A stretch of 60,547 nt of DNA from Alphaproteobacteria bacterium (GCA_021325315.1 JAJPHK010000169.1:1-60547); one strand, 5' to 3'. Shown: positions 29,150 to 39,611, counted from the first letter of the stretch. Program-made: numbers and translations. Notes: generated by a model from the letters alone, not told the origin.

Positions 29150-30577
29150 ATGGCGAAATTGATTCACCCGGTCATTCTCTGCGGCGGCGCGGGGACAAGG
29201 CTTTGGCCCGCCTCGCGCGACAGCCGGCCGAAGCAATTCCTGAAGCTGCTCGGGCCGTTTTCGACCTTGCAGGAAACGGTCAGGCGCGTTTCCGATCCGG
29301 CGATATTTGCAAAGCCCCTCATCATCACGAATTACGACTATCGCTTTCTGGTGCGGGAGCAACTTGAGGAAATCGGCGCGGACGCGAAGATCGTACTCGA
29401 GCCCGCGCGCCGCGATTCCGCCCCGGCCATTGCCGCCGCCGCCGAACTTCTCGCCGCCGGCGAACCCGGCGCGTTTATCCTCATGCTTGCCGCCGATCAT
29501 GTCGTCACCGCGCCCGAACGTTTCGTCGAATCCTGCAAGGTCGCGAAAATGGCGGCGGAAGCCGGCCGCATCGTGACCTTCGGCTGCGTGCCGGACTGGC
29601 CCGCGACGGGTTACGGCTATATCAAGCCGGGCGCGGCGCTCGGCGGCGTGAAGGACGCGAGCGAAGTCGAGAAATTCGTCGAGAAGCCCGACGAGAAAGC
29701 CGCTACGCGCTATATCGCCGAGGGCTATCTCTGGAACTCCGGAAACTTTCTGTTCAAAGCCGATACGTTCCTCGGCGAATACGCGGCCTTCGAGCCCGAA
29801 AGCGCCAAGGCCGTGCAGGCGGCGGTGAAAAACGCCGCGACCGACCTCGGCTTTATCTTGCTCGACGAAAAGCCCTTCAAGGCGGCAGTGCAAAAATCGA
29901 TCGACTACGCGGTGATGGAAAAGACCAGGCACGTCGCCGTCGTGCGCGCCGATTTCGGCTGGTCCGATCTCGGAGGCTGGCACGCGGTCTGGAGCCACAC
30001 GGCCCGCGATGCTGATGGAAACGCGCATCGCGGCAAGGTCGTGATGCTGGATACCGGCGATTGCTATATCGCAAGCGACAATAAGCTCGTCGCCGCGCTC
30101 GGCGTGAAGAATCTCGTGGCCGTAATCGAGGACGACGCCGTGCTGATCGCCGACCGCACACGCGCGGAGGACTTGCGCAAACTCGTCGAAGAGCTTCGCA
30201 AGCAAGGCCATGCCGAGGCGAATAACCACGCCCGCGTCCACCGCCCGTGGGGCAATTACCAGAGCCTCGACCGCGGCGACCGCTATCAGGTGAAGCGCAT
30301 CATCGTGAAGCCGGGCGGCCGGCTGTCGCTGCAGAAACACCGGCACCGCGCCGAGCATTGGGTCGTCGTGCGCGGTACCGCGCGCGTCACGATCGGCGAG
30401 GAAGTCCGCGACCTGCACGAAAACGAGTCGGTCTTCGTGCCGCTCGGCTGCAAACACCGGCTGGAGAATCTCGGCAAGATTCCGCTCGAGCTGATCGAGG
30501 TGCAGACCGGCTCCTATCTCGGCGAGGACGACATCGTTCGCATCGAGGACGACTATCGCCGCAAGGACGGCGAATAA
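29150..30577 (+). CDS. manC: Mannose-1-phosphate guanylyltransferase / mannose-6-phosphate isomerase
   Basis: IHPVILCGGAGTRLWPASRDSRPKQF; FVEKPDE; C-terminal cupin PGGRLSLQKHRHRAEHWVVVRGTA. Confidence 0.94.
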   Translation: MAKLIHPVILCGGAGTRLWPASRDSRPKQFLKLLGPFSTLQETVRRVSDPAIFAKPLIITNYDYRFLVREQLEEIGADAKIVLEPARRDSAPAIAAAAELLAAGEPGAFILMLAADHVVTAPERFVESCKVAKMAAEAGRIVTFGCVPDWPATGYGYIKPGAALGGVKDASEVEKFVEKPDEKAATRYIAEGYLWNSGNFLFKADTFLGEYAAFEPESAKAVQAAVKNAATDLGFILLDEKPFKAAVQKSIDYAVMEKTRHVAVVRADFGWSDLGGWHAVWSHTARDADGNAHRGKVVMLDTGDCYIASDNKLVAALGVKNLVAVIEDDAVLIADRTRAEDLRKLVEELRKQGHAEANNHARVHRPWGNYQSLDRGDRYQVKRIIVKPGGRLSLQKHRHRAEHWVVVRGTARVTIGEEVRDLHENESVFVPLGCKHRLENLGKIPLELIEVQTGSYLGEDDIVRIEDDYRRKDGE

Positions 30578-30579
30578 CT

Positions 30580-30645
30580 CGCCCCCACCTGCTCGCTGCG
30601 CTCGCTTCCTCCCCCGCTTGCGGGGGAGGGATAGGGAGGGGGCAA
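30580..30645. repeat. Palindromic intergenic element between convergent genes
   Basis: cctcccccgcttgcgggggagg core with outer complementary arms tcgcccccacct / agggagggggca. Confidence 0.6.
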
Positions 30646-30648
30646 GTC

Positions 30649-31200
30649 TTATGCCTTCACCCGCTCCACGAATTTCGCGAACGCTTCCAACTGCCTCTTC
30701 AGAAAATCCTTCGTCGCCTCGTCCGTCAGCTCGCCCTTTTCGTTGAATTTGGTCTGCGCCATGCCCACGAAAATCTCCGGCGTGTTGAACACGAAGGCGC
30801 CGAGAAACACGAACATCTGCCGCATGTGATATTGCATGCGCGCGCCGCCGAGCGGGCCCTGCGAGGCCGACTGGATCGCGACCGGCTTTTCCTTGAACGG
30901 CTGGTCCTTGAGCCGCGACACCCAGTCAATCGCATTCTTGAGCGCGCCCGGGATCGTATAGTTGTATTCCGGCGAATTGATAATCACCGCGTCCGCCGCG
31001 CGGATCCGGCCGGCGAAATTCGTCACCACTTCGGGGAATTTCCCGTCGGCGTGCAGGTCGGCGACATAAAGCGGAAATTTGTCGATGCCCGAAAGCTCCG
31101 TGAGCTTCATGCCCGAAGGCGCAAGCGAAGGCAGCGCGTTCATCACCATCCGATTGTAGGAGCCCTTGCGAAGGCTGCCGCAAATCGTAACCACGTCCAT
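30649..31200 (-). CDS. NADPH-dependent FMN reductase family protein
   Basis: TICGSLRKGSYNRMVMNAL, INSPEYNYTIPGALKNAIDWVSR; start moved to 31200. Confidence 0.9.
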   Translation of the reverse strand: MDVVTICGSLRKGSYNRMVMNALPSLAPSGMKLTELSGIDKFPLYVADLHADGKFPEVVTNFAGRIRAADAVIINSPEYNYTIPGALKNAIDWVSRLKDQPFKEKPVAIQSASQGPLGGARMQYHMRQMFVFLGAFVFNTPEIFVGMAQTKFNEKGELTDEATKDFLKRQLEAFAKFVERVKA

Positions 31201-31241
31201 GAAAATCTCCTTTGGTCTTGTCCGGTCGCTCGCCGCTCCGC

Positions 31242-31877
31242 CTACTCCAGCGGAATTTCGACGAATTTCCGGAATTCTTCGTGATTGTCGCGCACGCGCG
31301 AAAGCCACGCGGCGTTGTGCGCGAAATCCGGGCGCGTCGCGAGAAACGGATTCCGCGTCCAGCGGTCGGCGAAAATCGAAAGCGCGATGTCGGCGATCGA
31401 GAACTTCCCGGCGACATATTCCCGATCTTTCAGCCGATGATCGAGAATTTCATATGCACTTGCGGCCTGTTCCACGAGCTTCGCGATTTCCGCCTTGTCC
31501 TGTTTCTCCTCCGGGGTGCGGATCGTGGCGAGAAACACCTTCGTATCCGCGGGCGACAGGGTCGAAAGCGACCAGTCGAGCCAGCGGTTGATGTCGGCGC
31601 GCGTCTTCGGATCCAAAGGATAGAGCGCCTCGCCGCCGTAACGCTCGCACAGATAACGCATGATTGCGTTCGATTCCCACAGCACGAAATCGCCGTCCTC
31701 GAGCGTCGGCACCCGCCCGTTCGGATTGAGCGCGCGGTAGGCGGGCGTATTGACCACGCCGAACTTGCCGCCTGCGTCCACGCGCTCGATATCGAGCTTG
31801 AGCGCATGTGAAACCCACAAAACTTTCTTGACATTGGAGGACGTCACCCTCCCCCAAATTTTGATTTTCCTGCTCAT
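31242..31877 (-). CDS. Glutathione S-transferase family protein
   Basis: N-terminal thioredoxin-like fold; NGRVPTLEDGDFVLWESNAIMRYLCERYG. Confidence 0.9.
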   Translation of the reverse strand: MSRKIKIWGRVTSSNVKKVLWVSHALKLDIERVDAGGKFGVVNTPAYRALNPNGRVPTLEDGDFVLWESNAIMRYLCERYGGEALYPLDPKTRADINRWLDWSLSTLSPADTKVFLATIRTPEEKQDKAEIAKLVEQAASAYEILDHRLKDREYVAGKFSIADIALSIFADRWTRNPFLATRPDFAHNAAWLSRVRDNHEEFRKFVEIPLE

Positions 31878-32002
31878 TCAAGCTTTCCTGAATCGGCGCG
31901 CGGGCCCTGTTTTTCTGTGCGGAACACCGTACTCGTTGACCGCCCCGCCCTCTCACCTTACCCTAACGGCAAGCGGCCCGGAACGCTCGCGCAGGGCGAA
32001 AC

Positions 32003-32863
32003 ATGCCGCAGAGAAGCTGCGCTATTGGGGAGGGACTCGCCATTCTCCAGGCTGGATTGCGCACCGTCGCGCCCGCCGAAATCTCAACGGCCGCGCGCGA
32101 TGTCATCAACGTAAAGCGCCTCAGCAAGCAATATGGCGGCGGCGCGGAGCCGATCCTTGCGCTCAAGGACATCGACTTCGCGATCCCCGAAGGCGAATTT
32201 CTTTCGATCGTCGGCCCTTCCGGCTGCGGCAAATCCACGTTGCTCAAAATCCTCGCAGGCCTCATGCCGGCATCCGGCGGCGAAGCTTTGTTGAACGGCA
32301 CGCCAATCGGCGGCCCGCGGCGGGATATCGGCGTCGTGTTCCAGTCGCCGGTGCTCTTCCCCTGGCGAAGCGTGCTCAACAACGTGCTGCTGCCGGCCGA
32401 TGTCCAGCGCCTCGGCCGCACGGTCATGGAAAAGCGCGCTTACGATCTTTTGAGGCTTGTGCATCTGAACGGCTTCGAGCGGCGCTACCCTTGGGAGCTC
32501 TCGGGCGGCATGCAGCAGCGCGTCGCGCTCGTGCGCGCACTCATTCACGATCCGGCGCTCTTGCTCATGGACGAGCCGTTCGGCGCGCTTGACGCCATGA
32601 CACGCGAGCAGATGAATGTTGAACTGCAGCGGCTCTGGATGGAGCGGAAGAAAACGGTCGTCTTTATCACCCACTCCACTGCCGAAGCCGTCTTCCTTGG
32701 CGACCGTGTGATGGTGATGACGCCGCGCCCCGGACAAGTGGGCGATATTTTCCGGGTCGATCTTCCCCGCCCGCGCGGGCTCGAAGTCATGAACACCGAA
32801 AAGTTCGGCGGCTATGTCCGCCGCATTCGCGAGGTGCTGAACGCTGGAGGAGGCCTCGAATGA
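32003..32863 (+). CDS. ABC transporter ATP-binding protein (SsuB/TauB type)
   Basis: SIVGPSGCGKSTLLKILAGL, LSGGMQQRVALVRALIHDPALLLMDEPFGALD; exact start uncertain. Confidence 0.92.
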   Translation: MPQRSCAIGEGLAILQAGLRTVAPAEISTAARDVINVKRLSKQYGGGAEPILALKDIDFAIPEGEFLSIVGPSGCGKSTLLKILAGLMPASGGEALLNGTPIGGPRRDIGVVFQSPVLFPWRSVLNNVLLPADVQRLGRTVMEKRAYDLLRLVHLNGFERRYPWELSGGMQQRVALVRALIHDPALLLMDEPFGALDAMTREQMNVELQRLWMERKKTVVFITHSTAEAVFLGDRVMVMTPRPGQVGDIFRVDLPRPRGLEVMNTEKFGGYVRRIREVLNAGGGLE

Positions 32864-33669
32864 GATTTGGCGTCACCGGCATGGTTCTGCGCGTGATTCT
32901 GATTTTCGTGTTTCTTCTTTTTTGGGAAGCGGTCGTTCGCTTGTTCGGCATTCCGGCCTTTATCCTGCCGCCGCCCAGCAATGTGCTTCTTGCGCTCTAT
33001 CGCGGTTTCGCGAGCGCCCTTTATGTCGGGCATATCGGCGTGACGCTCGCCGAAACTTTCATGGGTTTTGCACTCGGCTCCGTGCTTGCCTTCTCGCTCG
33101 GGGTTGCGGTCGCTCTCTCCCGCCGCGTCGAATATTATCTCTATCCGTTCATCGTGATGTTTCAGGCGATGCCGAAAGTAGCATTGGCGCCGCTCGTCAT
33201 CATCTGGTTCGGGCTCGGCATCACATCGAAAGTCGTAGCCGCGGCGCTGGTCGCCTTCTTCCCTCTGATGGTGAACACGATCGCGGGCCTGCGCTCCGCC
33301 GACGAAGACCGGGTGAACCTGATGCGCTCGCTCGCCGCTTCGCGCTGGCAGATTTTCTGGATGCTGCAGCTCCCGAATGCGATGCCCTACATTTTCGCGG
33401 GGCTTGAGATTGCGATGATCTTCGCGCTGATCGGCGCGATCGTAGGCGAATTCGTCGGCGCGACCTCCGGCCTCGGCATGCTGATCCAGAGCATGAATTT
33501 CACCATGGATGTCGCGGGCCAGTTTTCCATTCTGCTCATTCTTTCTGCGCTCGGCCTCCTGCTGAACGGACTGGTCGTTACCCTCCGGCGCCGGGTGCTA
33601 TTCTGGGATCAATCGGAAAAAGCGGACGCGGCCGAGCAAGCCGTGGCCGAAAAGGGAGGTGTCTCGTGA
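32860..33669 (+). CDS. ABC transporter permease (SsuC/TauC type)
   Basis: BPD_transp_1 pattern, 4-nt overlap with the ATPase gene. Confidence 0.9.
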   Translation: MRFGVTGMVLRVILIFVFLLFWEAVVRLFGIPAFILPPPSNVLLALYRGFASALYVGHIGVTLAETFMGFALGSVLAFSLGVAVALSRRVEYYLYPFIVMFQAMPKVALAPLVIIWFGLGITSKVVAAALVAFFPLMVNTIAGLRSADEDRVNLMRSLAASRWQIFWMLQLPNAMPYIFAGLEIAMIFALIGAIVGEFVGATSGLGMLIQSMNFTMDVAGQFSILLILSALGLLLNGLVVTLRRRVLFWDQSEKADAAEQAVAEKGGVS

Positions 33670-34730
33670 AACGTCTTGCTGCCGCCTTGTCGATTTCCGC
33701 CGCGCTTGCTGCTTTCGCGAATCCGGCGAATGCGATCGAAACGGTCCGTGTGGGCTGGTGTGCGAAAACCGTGAGCTCCGCCGCCGCGCCCTTCGCGATC
33801 GCCACCAAAATGGGCTGGTTCGAGAAGGCGGGCATCAAGGTCGAGCTTGTGCCGCTGCCCGGCTCCACCGATTGCGTGAAGGCGGTCGCCACCAAGGATG
33901 TCGACGTATCGCTTCCTTCCGTCGAGCCGCTCGCGATCATCCGGCCGCAAGGCGTGAAAGCAAAAATCTTCTATACCGCCTACCAGGGTAACATTTACGG
34001 GATCGTCGTTCCCGCCGACAGCAAGGTGCAGAAATTCACCGACCTGAAAGGCAAGCGGATCGGCGTGACCTCGATGGCGTCCGCAGGCGTGATCATCGCG
34101 CGCGCGCTCGCGAGCATCAACGGCATAGATCCCGATCGCGACATCACCATCGTGGTCGCGGGCGAAGCCGGGCAAACCGCGGCTCTCGTCAACAGTGGCC
34201 AGCTCGACGCCCTCTCGCAATTCGACACACAATATGCGCTCACCGAAAATGCCGGCGCCAAACTCCGCCGACTCGACGATGCCAACAAGGCCATCGCTCA
34301 CTATCCCGCGAATGGCTTCGTGGTGCTGGAAGACACCCTTGCCAAGAAACGCGCACAAATGGTTGCGCTCGGCAAGGGATACGCCATGGGTGAAGTATAC
34401 GCGTTCGCGAACCCCGAGGCCGCGATCCGCATCTTGTGGGAGGTCTTCCCGCAGACCAAGGCCACAGGTAAGGACGAGGCAACCGCGCTGAAAAACGATC
34501 TCATCACGCTCAAGGCGCGCATGGAGAACTGGAAGCTCTCCGCCGGCGGCGTCACCAAGTGGGGCGAGAACAACGTCTCGAACTACGACGCCTATATCGA
34601 TTTCCTGGTGAAGAACGGCGTCGTGAAACAAAAAGTGCCGGCCGCCGATCTCGTGACGAACGATCTGATCGCCGACATCAACAAATTCGACGAGAGCGAA
34701 ATCCAAAAGCTCGCGAAGAACTACAAGTAA
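33666..34730 (+). CDS. ABC transporter substrate-binding protein (SsuA/NMT1-like)
   Basis: Signal peptide; VRVGWCAKTVSSAAAPFAIATKMGWFEKAGIKVELVPLPG. Confidence 0.9.
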   Translation: MKRLAAALSISAALAAFANPANAIETVRVGWCAKTVSSAAAPFAIATKMGWFEKAGIKVELVPLPGSTDCVKAVATKDVDVSLPSVEPLAIIRPQGVKAKIFYTAYQGNIYGIVVPADSKVQKFTDLKGKRIGVTSMASAGVIIARALASINGIDPDRDITIVVAGEAGQTAALVNSGQLDALSQFDTQYALTENAGAKLRRLDDANKAIAHYPANGFVVLEDTLAKKRAQMVALGKGYAMGEVYAFANPEAAIRILWEVFPQTKATGKDEATALKNDLITLKARMENWKLSAGGVTKWGENNVSNYDAYIDFLVKNGVVKQKVPAADLVTNDLIADINKFDESEIQKLAKNYK

Positions 34731-34733
34731 GTT

Positions 34734-36212
34734 TCAGTCGGCGGCGCGTGTGTGGCGCGCCGCTTGCGCGATGACGTCGCCGGCGGAAGCCGCGTCGTAA
34801 TTCGCAAGCGCCTGCCCGATCAGCACGAGAAGCGGGCCGGAAACGGACTCGGCCGCAAGCCGTGCAGGCAGGTCGCGCAACGTTGAGACAATGACCTGCT
34901 CATCCGGCCGGGTCGCACGCGAAACTGCGATCGCGGGCGTATTCGCATCGAGGCCGTTTTCCATCGCATGCTTGGAAAACTCGCCGATGGTTCGCACCGG
35001 CATGTAAACGACAGTCGTCGCCTTCGGATCGGCGACGCTTCCCCAATCGAAATCGGCGGGCAATTTTCCGTCCTCGGCATGGCCCGTGACATATTGCAGG
35101 CGCCGCGCTTCGCGCCGGTGCGTGAGCGAAACCGAAAGCCGTGCGGCCGCGCCCTGCGCCGCTGTGATCCCCGGCACAACCTCGACCGGAATCCCTTCGG
35201 CCTTGCACGCCGCGATTTCCTCGCCCGCGCGGCCGAAGATCATCGGGTCGCCCCCCTTGAGCCGCACCACGCGCTTGCCGCTCTTCGCGAGCGAGATCAT
35301 CAGCGCGTTGATTTCTTCCTGCTTGCAGGAAGGTCCGCGTGCGGTCTTTCCGACCAGCATCTTCTTCGCCTCGCGCCGCGCGAAATCGAGAATTTCCGGC
35401 GCCACGAGGTCGTCGATCAAGATCACATCCGCCGATTGCAGCGCGCGCACAGCGCGTAGTGTGAGGAGCTCGGGGTTGCCCGGCCCCGCGCCGACGAGCG
35501 CGACCGAGCCGCGATCCGCGCTCTCGCCCTCGGCGCGTGTGCCTGCGAGCAATTCGTCAAAATCGGAAGCCGCCGGGGCGCGGTCGGCATTCGCAATCGC
35601 CCGCGCAGTGAACATCTGCCAGAAGCGGCGGCGTCCGCCGAACGAGAGTCCCGACGCCTGCACTCTCAAACGCCAGCTCTTCGCCGCCTCCGCCCAGCGC
35701 GCGTAACCGGCGGGCAGGATCGATTCCAGCTTTGCGCGGATCGCCTGCCCGAACACGGGCGCCGCGCCGTCGGTCGAAACGCCGACCACGAGCGGCGAGC
35801 GGTTCACGATCGCGCCGAAGGCGAAGTCGCAATATTTCGGCTTGTCGATCACGTTCACCGGCACGCCCGCCCTGCGCGCGGCGGCGGCAAAGCGCGCGGC
35901 TTCCTCCTCGTCCTCGCAGCCGCCGATCGCGATCGCGCAGCCTTGAAAATCCGAATCCGCCCAGGCTCGGCGATGAACAGTGATCGCGCCTTTCGGCGGA
36001 TCATTCGCAAGCGCGAGCAATTCTTCCGACGGCGTTTCCGCGAAAACCTGCACGAGCGCGCCGGTCGCGGACAAAAGCTCCACTTTCCAGACCGCTCCAG
36101 CATTGGTGCCGGAAACGAGCGCGCGTTTTCCTTCAAGCGCAAAAAAGAGCGGCAGCCGCGCCAGGGGCTCCATGCGCGGCGGTTTCGTTTCGGAAGGTTT
36201 GCGTTCCGTCAT
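34734..36212 (-). CDS. cysG: Siroheme synthase (uroporphyrinogen-III C-methyltransferase / precorrin-2 dehydrogenase)
   Basis: [54 protein letters not shown]-terminal Rossmann-type domain; start moved to 36212. Confidence 0.93.
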   Translation of the reverse strand: MTERKPSETKPPRMEPLARLPLFFALEGKRALVSGTNAGAVWKVELLSATGALVQVFAETPSEELLALANDPPKGAITVHRRAWADSDFQGCAIAIGGCEDEEEAARFAAAARRAGVPVNVIDKPKYCDFAFGAIVNRSPLVVGVSTDGAAPVFGQAIRAKLESILPAGYARWAEAAKSWRLRVQASGLSFGGRRRFWQMFTARAIANADRAPAASDFDELLAGTRAEGESADRGSVALVGAGPGNPELLTLRAVRALQSADVILIDDLVAPEILDFARREAKKMLVGKTARGPSCKQEEINALMISLAKSGKRVVRLKGGDPMIFGRAGEEIAACKAEGIPVEVVPGITAAQGAAARLSVSLTHRREARRLQYVTGHAEDGKLPADFDWGSVADPKATTVVYMPVRTIGEFSKHAMENGLDANTPAIAVSRATRPDEQVIVSTLRDLPARLAAESVSGPLLVLIGQALANYDAASAGDVIAQAARHTRAAD

Positions 36213-36371
36213 GAACGCTCTTCTAGATCGTGCCCGGCGGCCCTGCAATTCGCGATAGAGCGCGACAGGTACGCACTCGCCGCAGGGTTAAGGGCCGGTG
36301 GCATAAGCGAAATTGCATTTCCGCGGCACCCCGGCTGCGTTAATATCCGCCGCGAAAAAGTGGAATTCGGC

Positions 36372-36872
36372 ATGGTCCGGCGCAACGAGATTCGCGAAAA
36401 CGAAGTGGCGGTGGAGTTTCCCGACGCGCCCGTCGCCAATTTTATTTTCATCGGCCGTATCCATACGCCCTGGACCGACCGCCTCGCCTGCCCGCGGCAA
36501 GGGCGGCAGGACGGCCCCGTCTGCCGCATCGAAATTTTCGAGCCATGGATCGCGGCGCTCGACGGCATCGAAAAATACCAGCACCTCGAAGTGCTCTACT
36601 GGCTGCACGAATCCCGCCGCGACCTCGTCAAGCAGAGTCCGGCCAACGACGGCTCCGTGCGCGGCACCTTCAGCCTGCGCTCGCCGGTGCGCCCAAACCC
36701 CATCGGCACACAACTCGTTCGGCTGGTGAAGGTCGAGGGAGGAAATGTCTTTGTGCAGGGCCTTGATTGCCTCGACGGCACCCCTCTTCTCGACCTCAAA
36801 CCCGACCGCTGCGCCTTCACGCCGATCGCGCCGCGTCAGCCGGGCGATGACGAGGTTGCACCAAAGGCTTAA
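36372..36872 (+). CDS. tRNA (N6-threonylcarbamoyladenosine37-N6)-methyltransferase TrmO / TsaA-like
   Basis: [43 protein letters not shown]; start moved to 36372. Confidence 0.88.
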   Translation: MVRRNEIRENEVAVEFPDAPVANFIFIGRIHTPWTDRLACPRQGRQDGPVCRIEIFEPWIAALDGIEKYQHLEVLYWLHESRRDLVKQSPANDGSVRGTFSLRSPVRPNPIGTQLVRLVKVEGGNVFVQGLDCLDGTPLLDLKPDRCAFTPIAPRQPGDDEVAPKA

Positions 36873-36911
36873 GGGCGTTTTCTTGGCGATCCAGCGGCTT
36901 AGTAGCCGCTT

Positions 36912-37190
36912 TTACATCGCTTGCTTAAGACACTCGCCCGCCGCTTCCGCCGCCGGCCGTGCCTGATCGCGGCTCAGCTTTCCGCCGATCACCAGCGCCC
37001 GTGTCTTCGAGCGAACGACCTCTTTCATGTCGACGCCCGGCGCCACCGAGCCGACCGAAGCGGCGTAAATCTGCTTCGCTTCCGGCGGGAGTTTGGCCAC
37101 GCAAGCGTCGGCCGAAGCGCGGTTTGCGAAAGACGGTGCCGCCGAAACCGGCAAAACCGCGGCAGTCAAAATGAGTACGAAATAACGCAT
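36912..37190 (-). CDS. Small secreted hypothetical protein
   Basis: 92 aa with signal peptide MRYFVLILTAAVLPVSAAPSFA; start moved to 37190. Confidence 0.7.
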   Translation of the reverse strand: MRYFVLILTAAVLPVSAAPSFANRASADACVAKLPPEAKQIYAASVGSVAPGVDMKEVVRSKTRALVIGGKLSRDQARPAAEAAGECLKQAM

Positions 37191-37263
37191 CGATTCCCCC
37201 AAAAAATTTGATTGCTCATTTATACGCATCGGCGCGCGGGAGGAAAGCGGTTTGGTTGCAGCG

Positions 37264-38202
37264 TTAATGGACGCCGCTGTCGATGGAAGGCTGGCGCGAC
37301 GCCAAAAACACTCCGCTTAAAATCAGCGCGAAGCCGAGAACGTGAAAGGCCCGCAACTGTTCGCCGAGAAAAACGCTCGCCAAGAGCGCGCTGTAAAGCG
37401 GCGTGAGATGCAGGAACGGCCCCGCCCGGTTGGGGCCGATCAATTCCACGCCGCGCGTCCAGGCCGCATAGGAAATCAGACTCGGAAAAATCGCGACATA
37501 GATGACCGTGAAGAAAACGAACCAGGTCTCGTGAAATCGCGGCCCGGCGGCATATTCCCAGATCGCAAAGGGCAGCGCCGAGACCGTCGAAACCGCCGCG
37601 AATATAAAAATAAACGACAGCCAGTGCATTTTCGGTGCGAGCCGAAGATAGCTCGAATAGATCGCCATGATCGCCATGTTCGCGACGATAATAATGTCGC
37701 CGATATTGAAATTCAGATTCGCGATCGTCTCGACGCTGAGCTTGGAGACGATGACGAGAACGCCCGCAAACGAAATCAGAATGCCGCCGATCTGCGCCGC
37801 TGTAAGCCGATCGCGAAATATCAACGCTCCCGTCACGAGAATAAAAACCGGCGTGAGCGAATTCAGCACCGAGACGTTGAGCGCGGTCGTGTATTGCAGC
37901 CCGATATATTGACCGGCCGAAAAGATCGATCCGCCGCTCACGCCGAGAAAGAAAAGAAGAAACCAGTGCCGTTTGATCACCGGCCAGTCGCGCGCGAGAT
38001 GCGGCCTGGCGAACGGCCAGAGAAAAACCGCCGGCAACAGCCAGCGCAGCATCGCAAGCCCGATCGGCGGCGCTTCGCCCGCGATCGCGCGGCCAAGCAC
38101 GTGATTTCCCGACCAGAACAGCGAGGCGATCGCAAGCAGGAGATAAGCGTTGTTGGCGACCCGATCGGACGCGTTCAGGGAGCCGTTCCGGTCGAGGGCC
38201 AT
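37264..38202 (-). CDS. DMT superfamily (EamA) transporter
   Basis: Two EamA repeats; LAIASLFWSGNHVLGRAI; start moved to 38202. Confidence 0.87.
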   Translation of the reverse strand: MALDRNGSLNASDRVANNAYLLLAIASLFWSGNHVLGRAIAGEAPPIGLAMLRWLLPAVFLWPFARPHLARDWPVIKRHWFLLFFLGVSGGSIFSAGQYIGLQYTTALNVSVLNSLTPVFILVTGALIFRDRLTAAQIGGILISFAGVLVIVSKLSVETIANLNFNIGDIIIVANMAIMAIYSSYLRLAPKMHWLSFIFIFAAVSTVSALPFAIWEYAAGPRFHETWFVFFTVIYVAIFPSLISYAAWTRGVELIGPNRAGPFLHLTPLYSALLASVFLGEQLRAFHVLGFALILSGVFLASRQPSIDSGVH

Positions 38203-38215
38203 CAAGAATTCCAAT

Positions 38216-38590
38216 TCAATGCGCGAACGCCATGAGAAACGACAGACAGGCCGCAGCCCCCGAAAACGCGAGCAACGAACTCCTGCCGTCAACGAACCGA
38301 TCGGAGAAGAGCTGAAGCAAAAGCGGAGCGGCCAACACCACCGCTCCTCCGCCGATCACAGCAGCATACCACGGTACGCTGGCCTGGACGAAATAAATAC
38401 CGAGGGCAACGCAAACAAGCGAAAGCGCGATTGTTCCGAAGAGAATGAGGCGGCCCGGGGCGGTTTTTAATTTTTTCGAACGGTGCTCAACCGGAAAATG
38501 CCCGCTTGCCGCGAGCGCATACATCGAGGCGGCAAGCAGAAGCGCCATGAACAAAACGAGGTTTACGATCTGCATGAGCGACAGACTCAT
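38216..38590 (-). CDS. Hypothetical small membrane protein
   Basis: 124 aa, about 4 hydrophobic segments; directly upstream of the EamA gene. Confidence 0.7.
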   Translation of the reverse strand: MSLSLMQIVNLVLFMALLLAASMYALAASGHFPVEHRSKKLKTAPGRLILFGTIALSLVCVALGIYFVQASVPWYAAVIGGGAVVLAAPLLLQLFSDRFVDGRSSLLAFSGAAACLSFLMAFAH

Positions 38591-38661
38591 CGAAACTCCC
38601 CTTTCGGCCCGGACGCAAAATCGCGCTTGCGCCCGGCCTCGCGATTCGTAACATATATGAG

Positions 38662-38671
38662 AGATATATCA
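38662..38671. promoter_or_regulatory. Putative operator AGATATATCA upstream of the panB-like gene
   Basis: One of three near-identical palindromes in the 38.6-45.5 kb cluster. Confidence 0.5.
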
Positions 38672-38708
38672 CTTGTATCTGCAATAAGGGCAAGCACTGC
38701 GGGGGAAC

Positions 38709-39611
38709 ATGAACGCGCAAGATCCGAAAGCCGCGAAGAGCGTGTCCGAGCCGGAACGGAAAAAGCGGACCATCACCGAAATTCGCGAGTCGAAGAAAAC
38801 GGGGGAAAAGATGGTCTACATGTCCGTCCCCGACTACACCTCGGCGCAATGGGCGGAGAAAGCCGGAGTCGACGTCGCGGTTCTCGGCGACAGCCTCGCG
38901 ATGATCTCGCACGGGCATGCGAGCACGATTCCCGCAACAATGGATATGATGATCATGCACGGCCAGGCCGTGCGCCGCGGCGCACCGAATACCTTTGCCC
39001 TCGGCTGCATGCCATACCAAAGTTACAACGCCGTCGATCGCGCGCTGGAAAACGCAACTCGCTTTATGCAGGACGCTCTCATGGACGCGGTAAAGCCGCA
39101 GGGCGGCAAGTCGCAAGCGCATATTTTGAAGGCGCTGGTGGACGCGGGCATTCCTACCGCCTCGCATATCGGTCTCACGCCCCACACCATCGCGATGTTC
39201 GGCGGCTTCAAGATTCAAGGCCGCACGGCGGAAGCCGCCATGAAAATCCTTGAGGACGCGCTCGCGATCGAGGACGCCGGCTGCTTCATGCTCGAATTCG
39301 AGGCGGTGCCCGCGAAAATCGCGAAGCTGATTTCCGAGCAGCTTACGATCCCGACGATCGGTATTGGCGCCGGCAACGGCACCGACGGGCAAATTCTGCT
39401 CTGTTACGATCTTCTCGGCGTATTTACCGATTTCAAGCCGAAATTCACCAAGCGGTACGCAAAACTTACCGAAGTCGCGGTCGACGGCATCAAGCAATAT
39501 GTGAAGGAAGTGAAAGAAGGCGCGTTCCCCGACGACGACCATTCCTATGGCGTGAACGAGCCCGAATATGAGAAGTTCGCAGCGATGGTCGCAAAGCGGC
39601 GGCAGATTTGA
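38709..39611 (+). CDS. PanB-family (3-methyl-2-oxobutanoate hydroxymethyltransferase-like) protein with altered metal-site residues
   Basis: LGDSLAM, QAVRRGAPN, SHIGLTPHTIAMFGGFKIQGR, PTIGIGAGNGTDGQILLCYDLLG; Cys100 and Gln131 at positions aligned to E. coli D84 and E114. Confidence 0.85.
   Translation: MNAQDPKAAKSVSEPERKKRTITEIRESKKTGEKMVYMSVPDYTSAQWAEKAGVDVAVLGDSLAMISHGHASTIPATMDMMIMHGQAVRRGAPNTFALGCMPYQSYNAVDRALENATRFMQDALMDAVKPQGGKSQAHILKALVDAGIPTASHIGLTPHTIAMFGGFKIQGRTAEAAMKILEDALAIEDAGCFMLEFEAVPAKIAKLISEQLTIPTIGIGAGNGTDGQILLCYDLLGVFTDFKPKFTKRYAKLTEVAVDGIKQYVKEVKEGAFPDDDHSYGVNEPEYEKFAAMVAKRRQI

Noticed and set aside
28847-30457. 536-aa minus-strand ORF
   Set aside because: Antisense to manC and the ABC exporter; no recognisable motifs.
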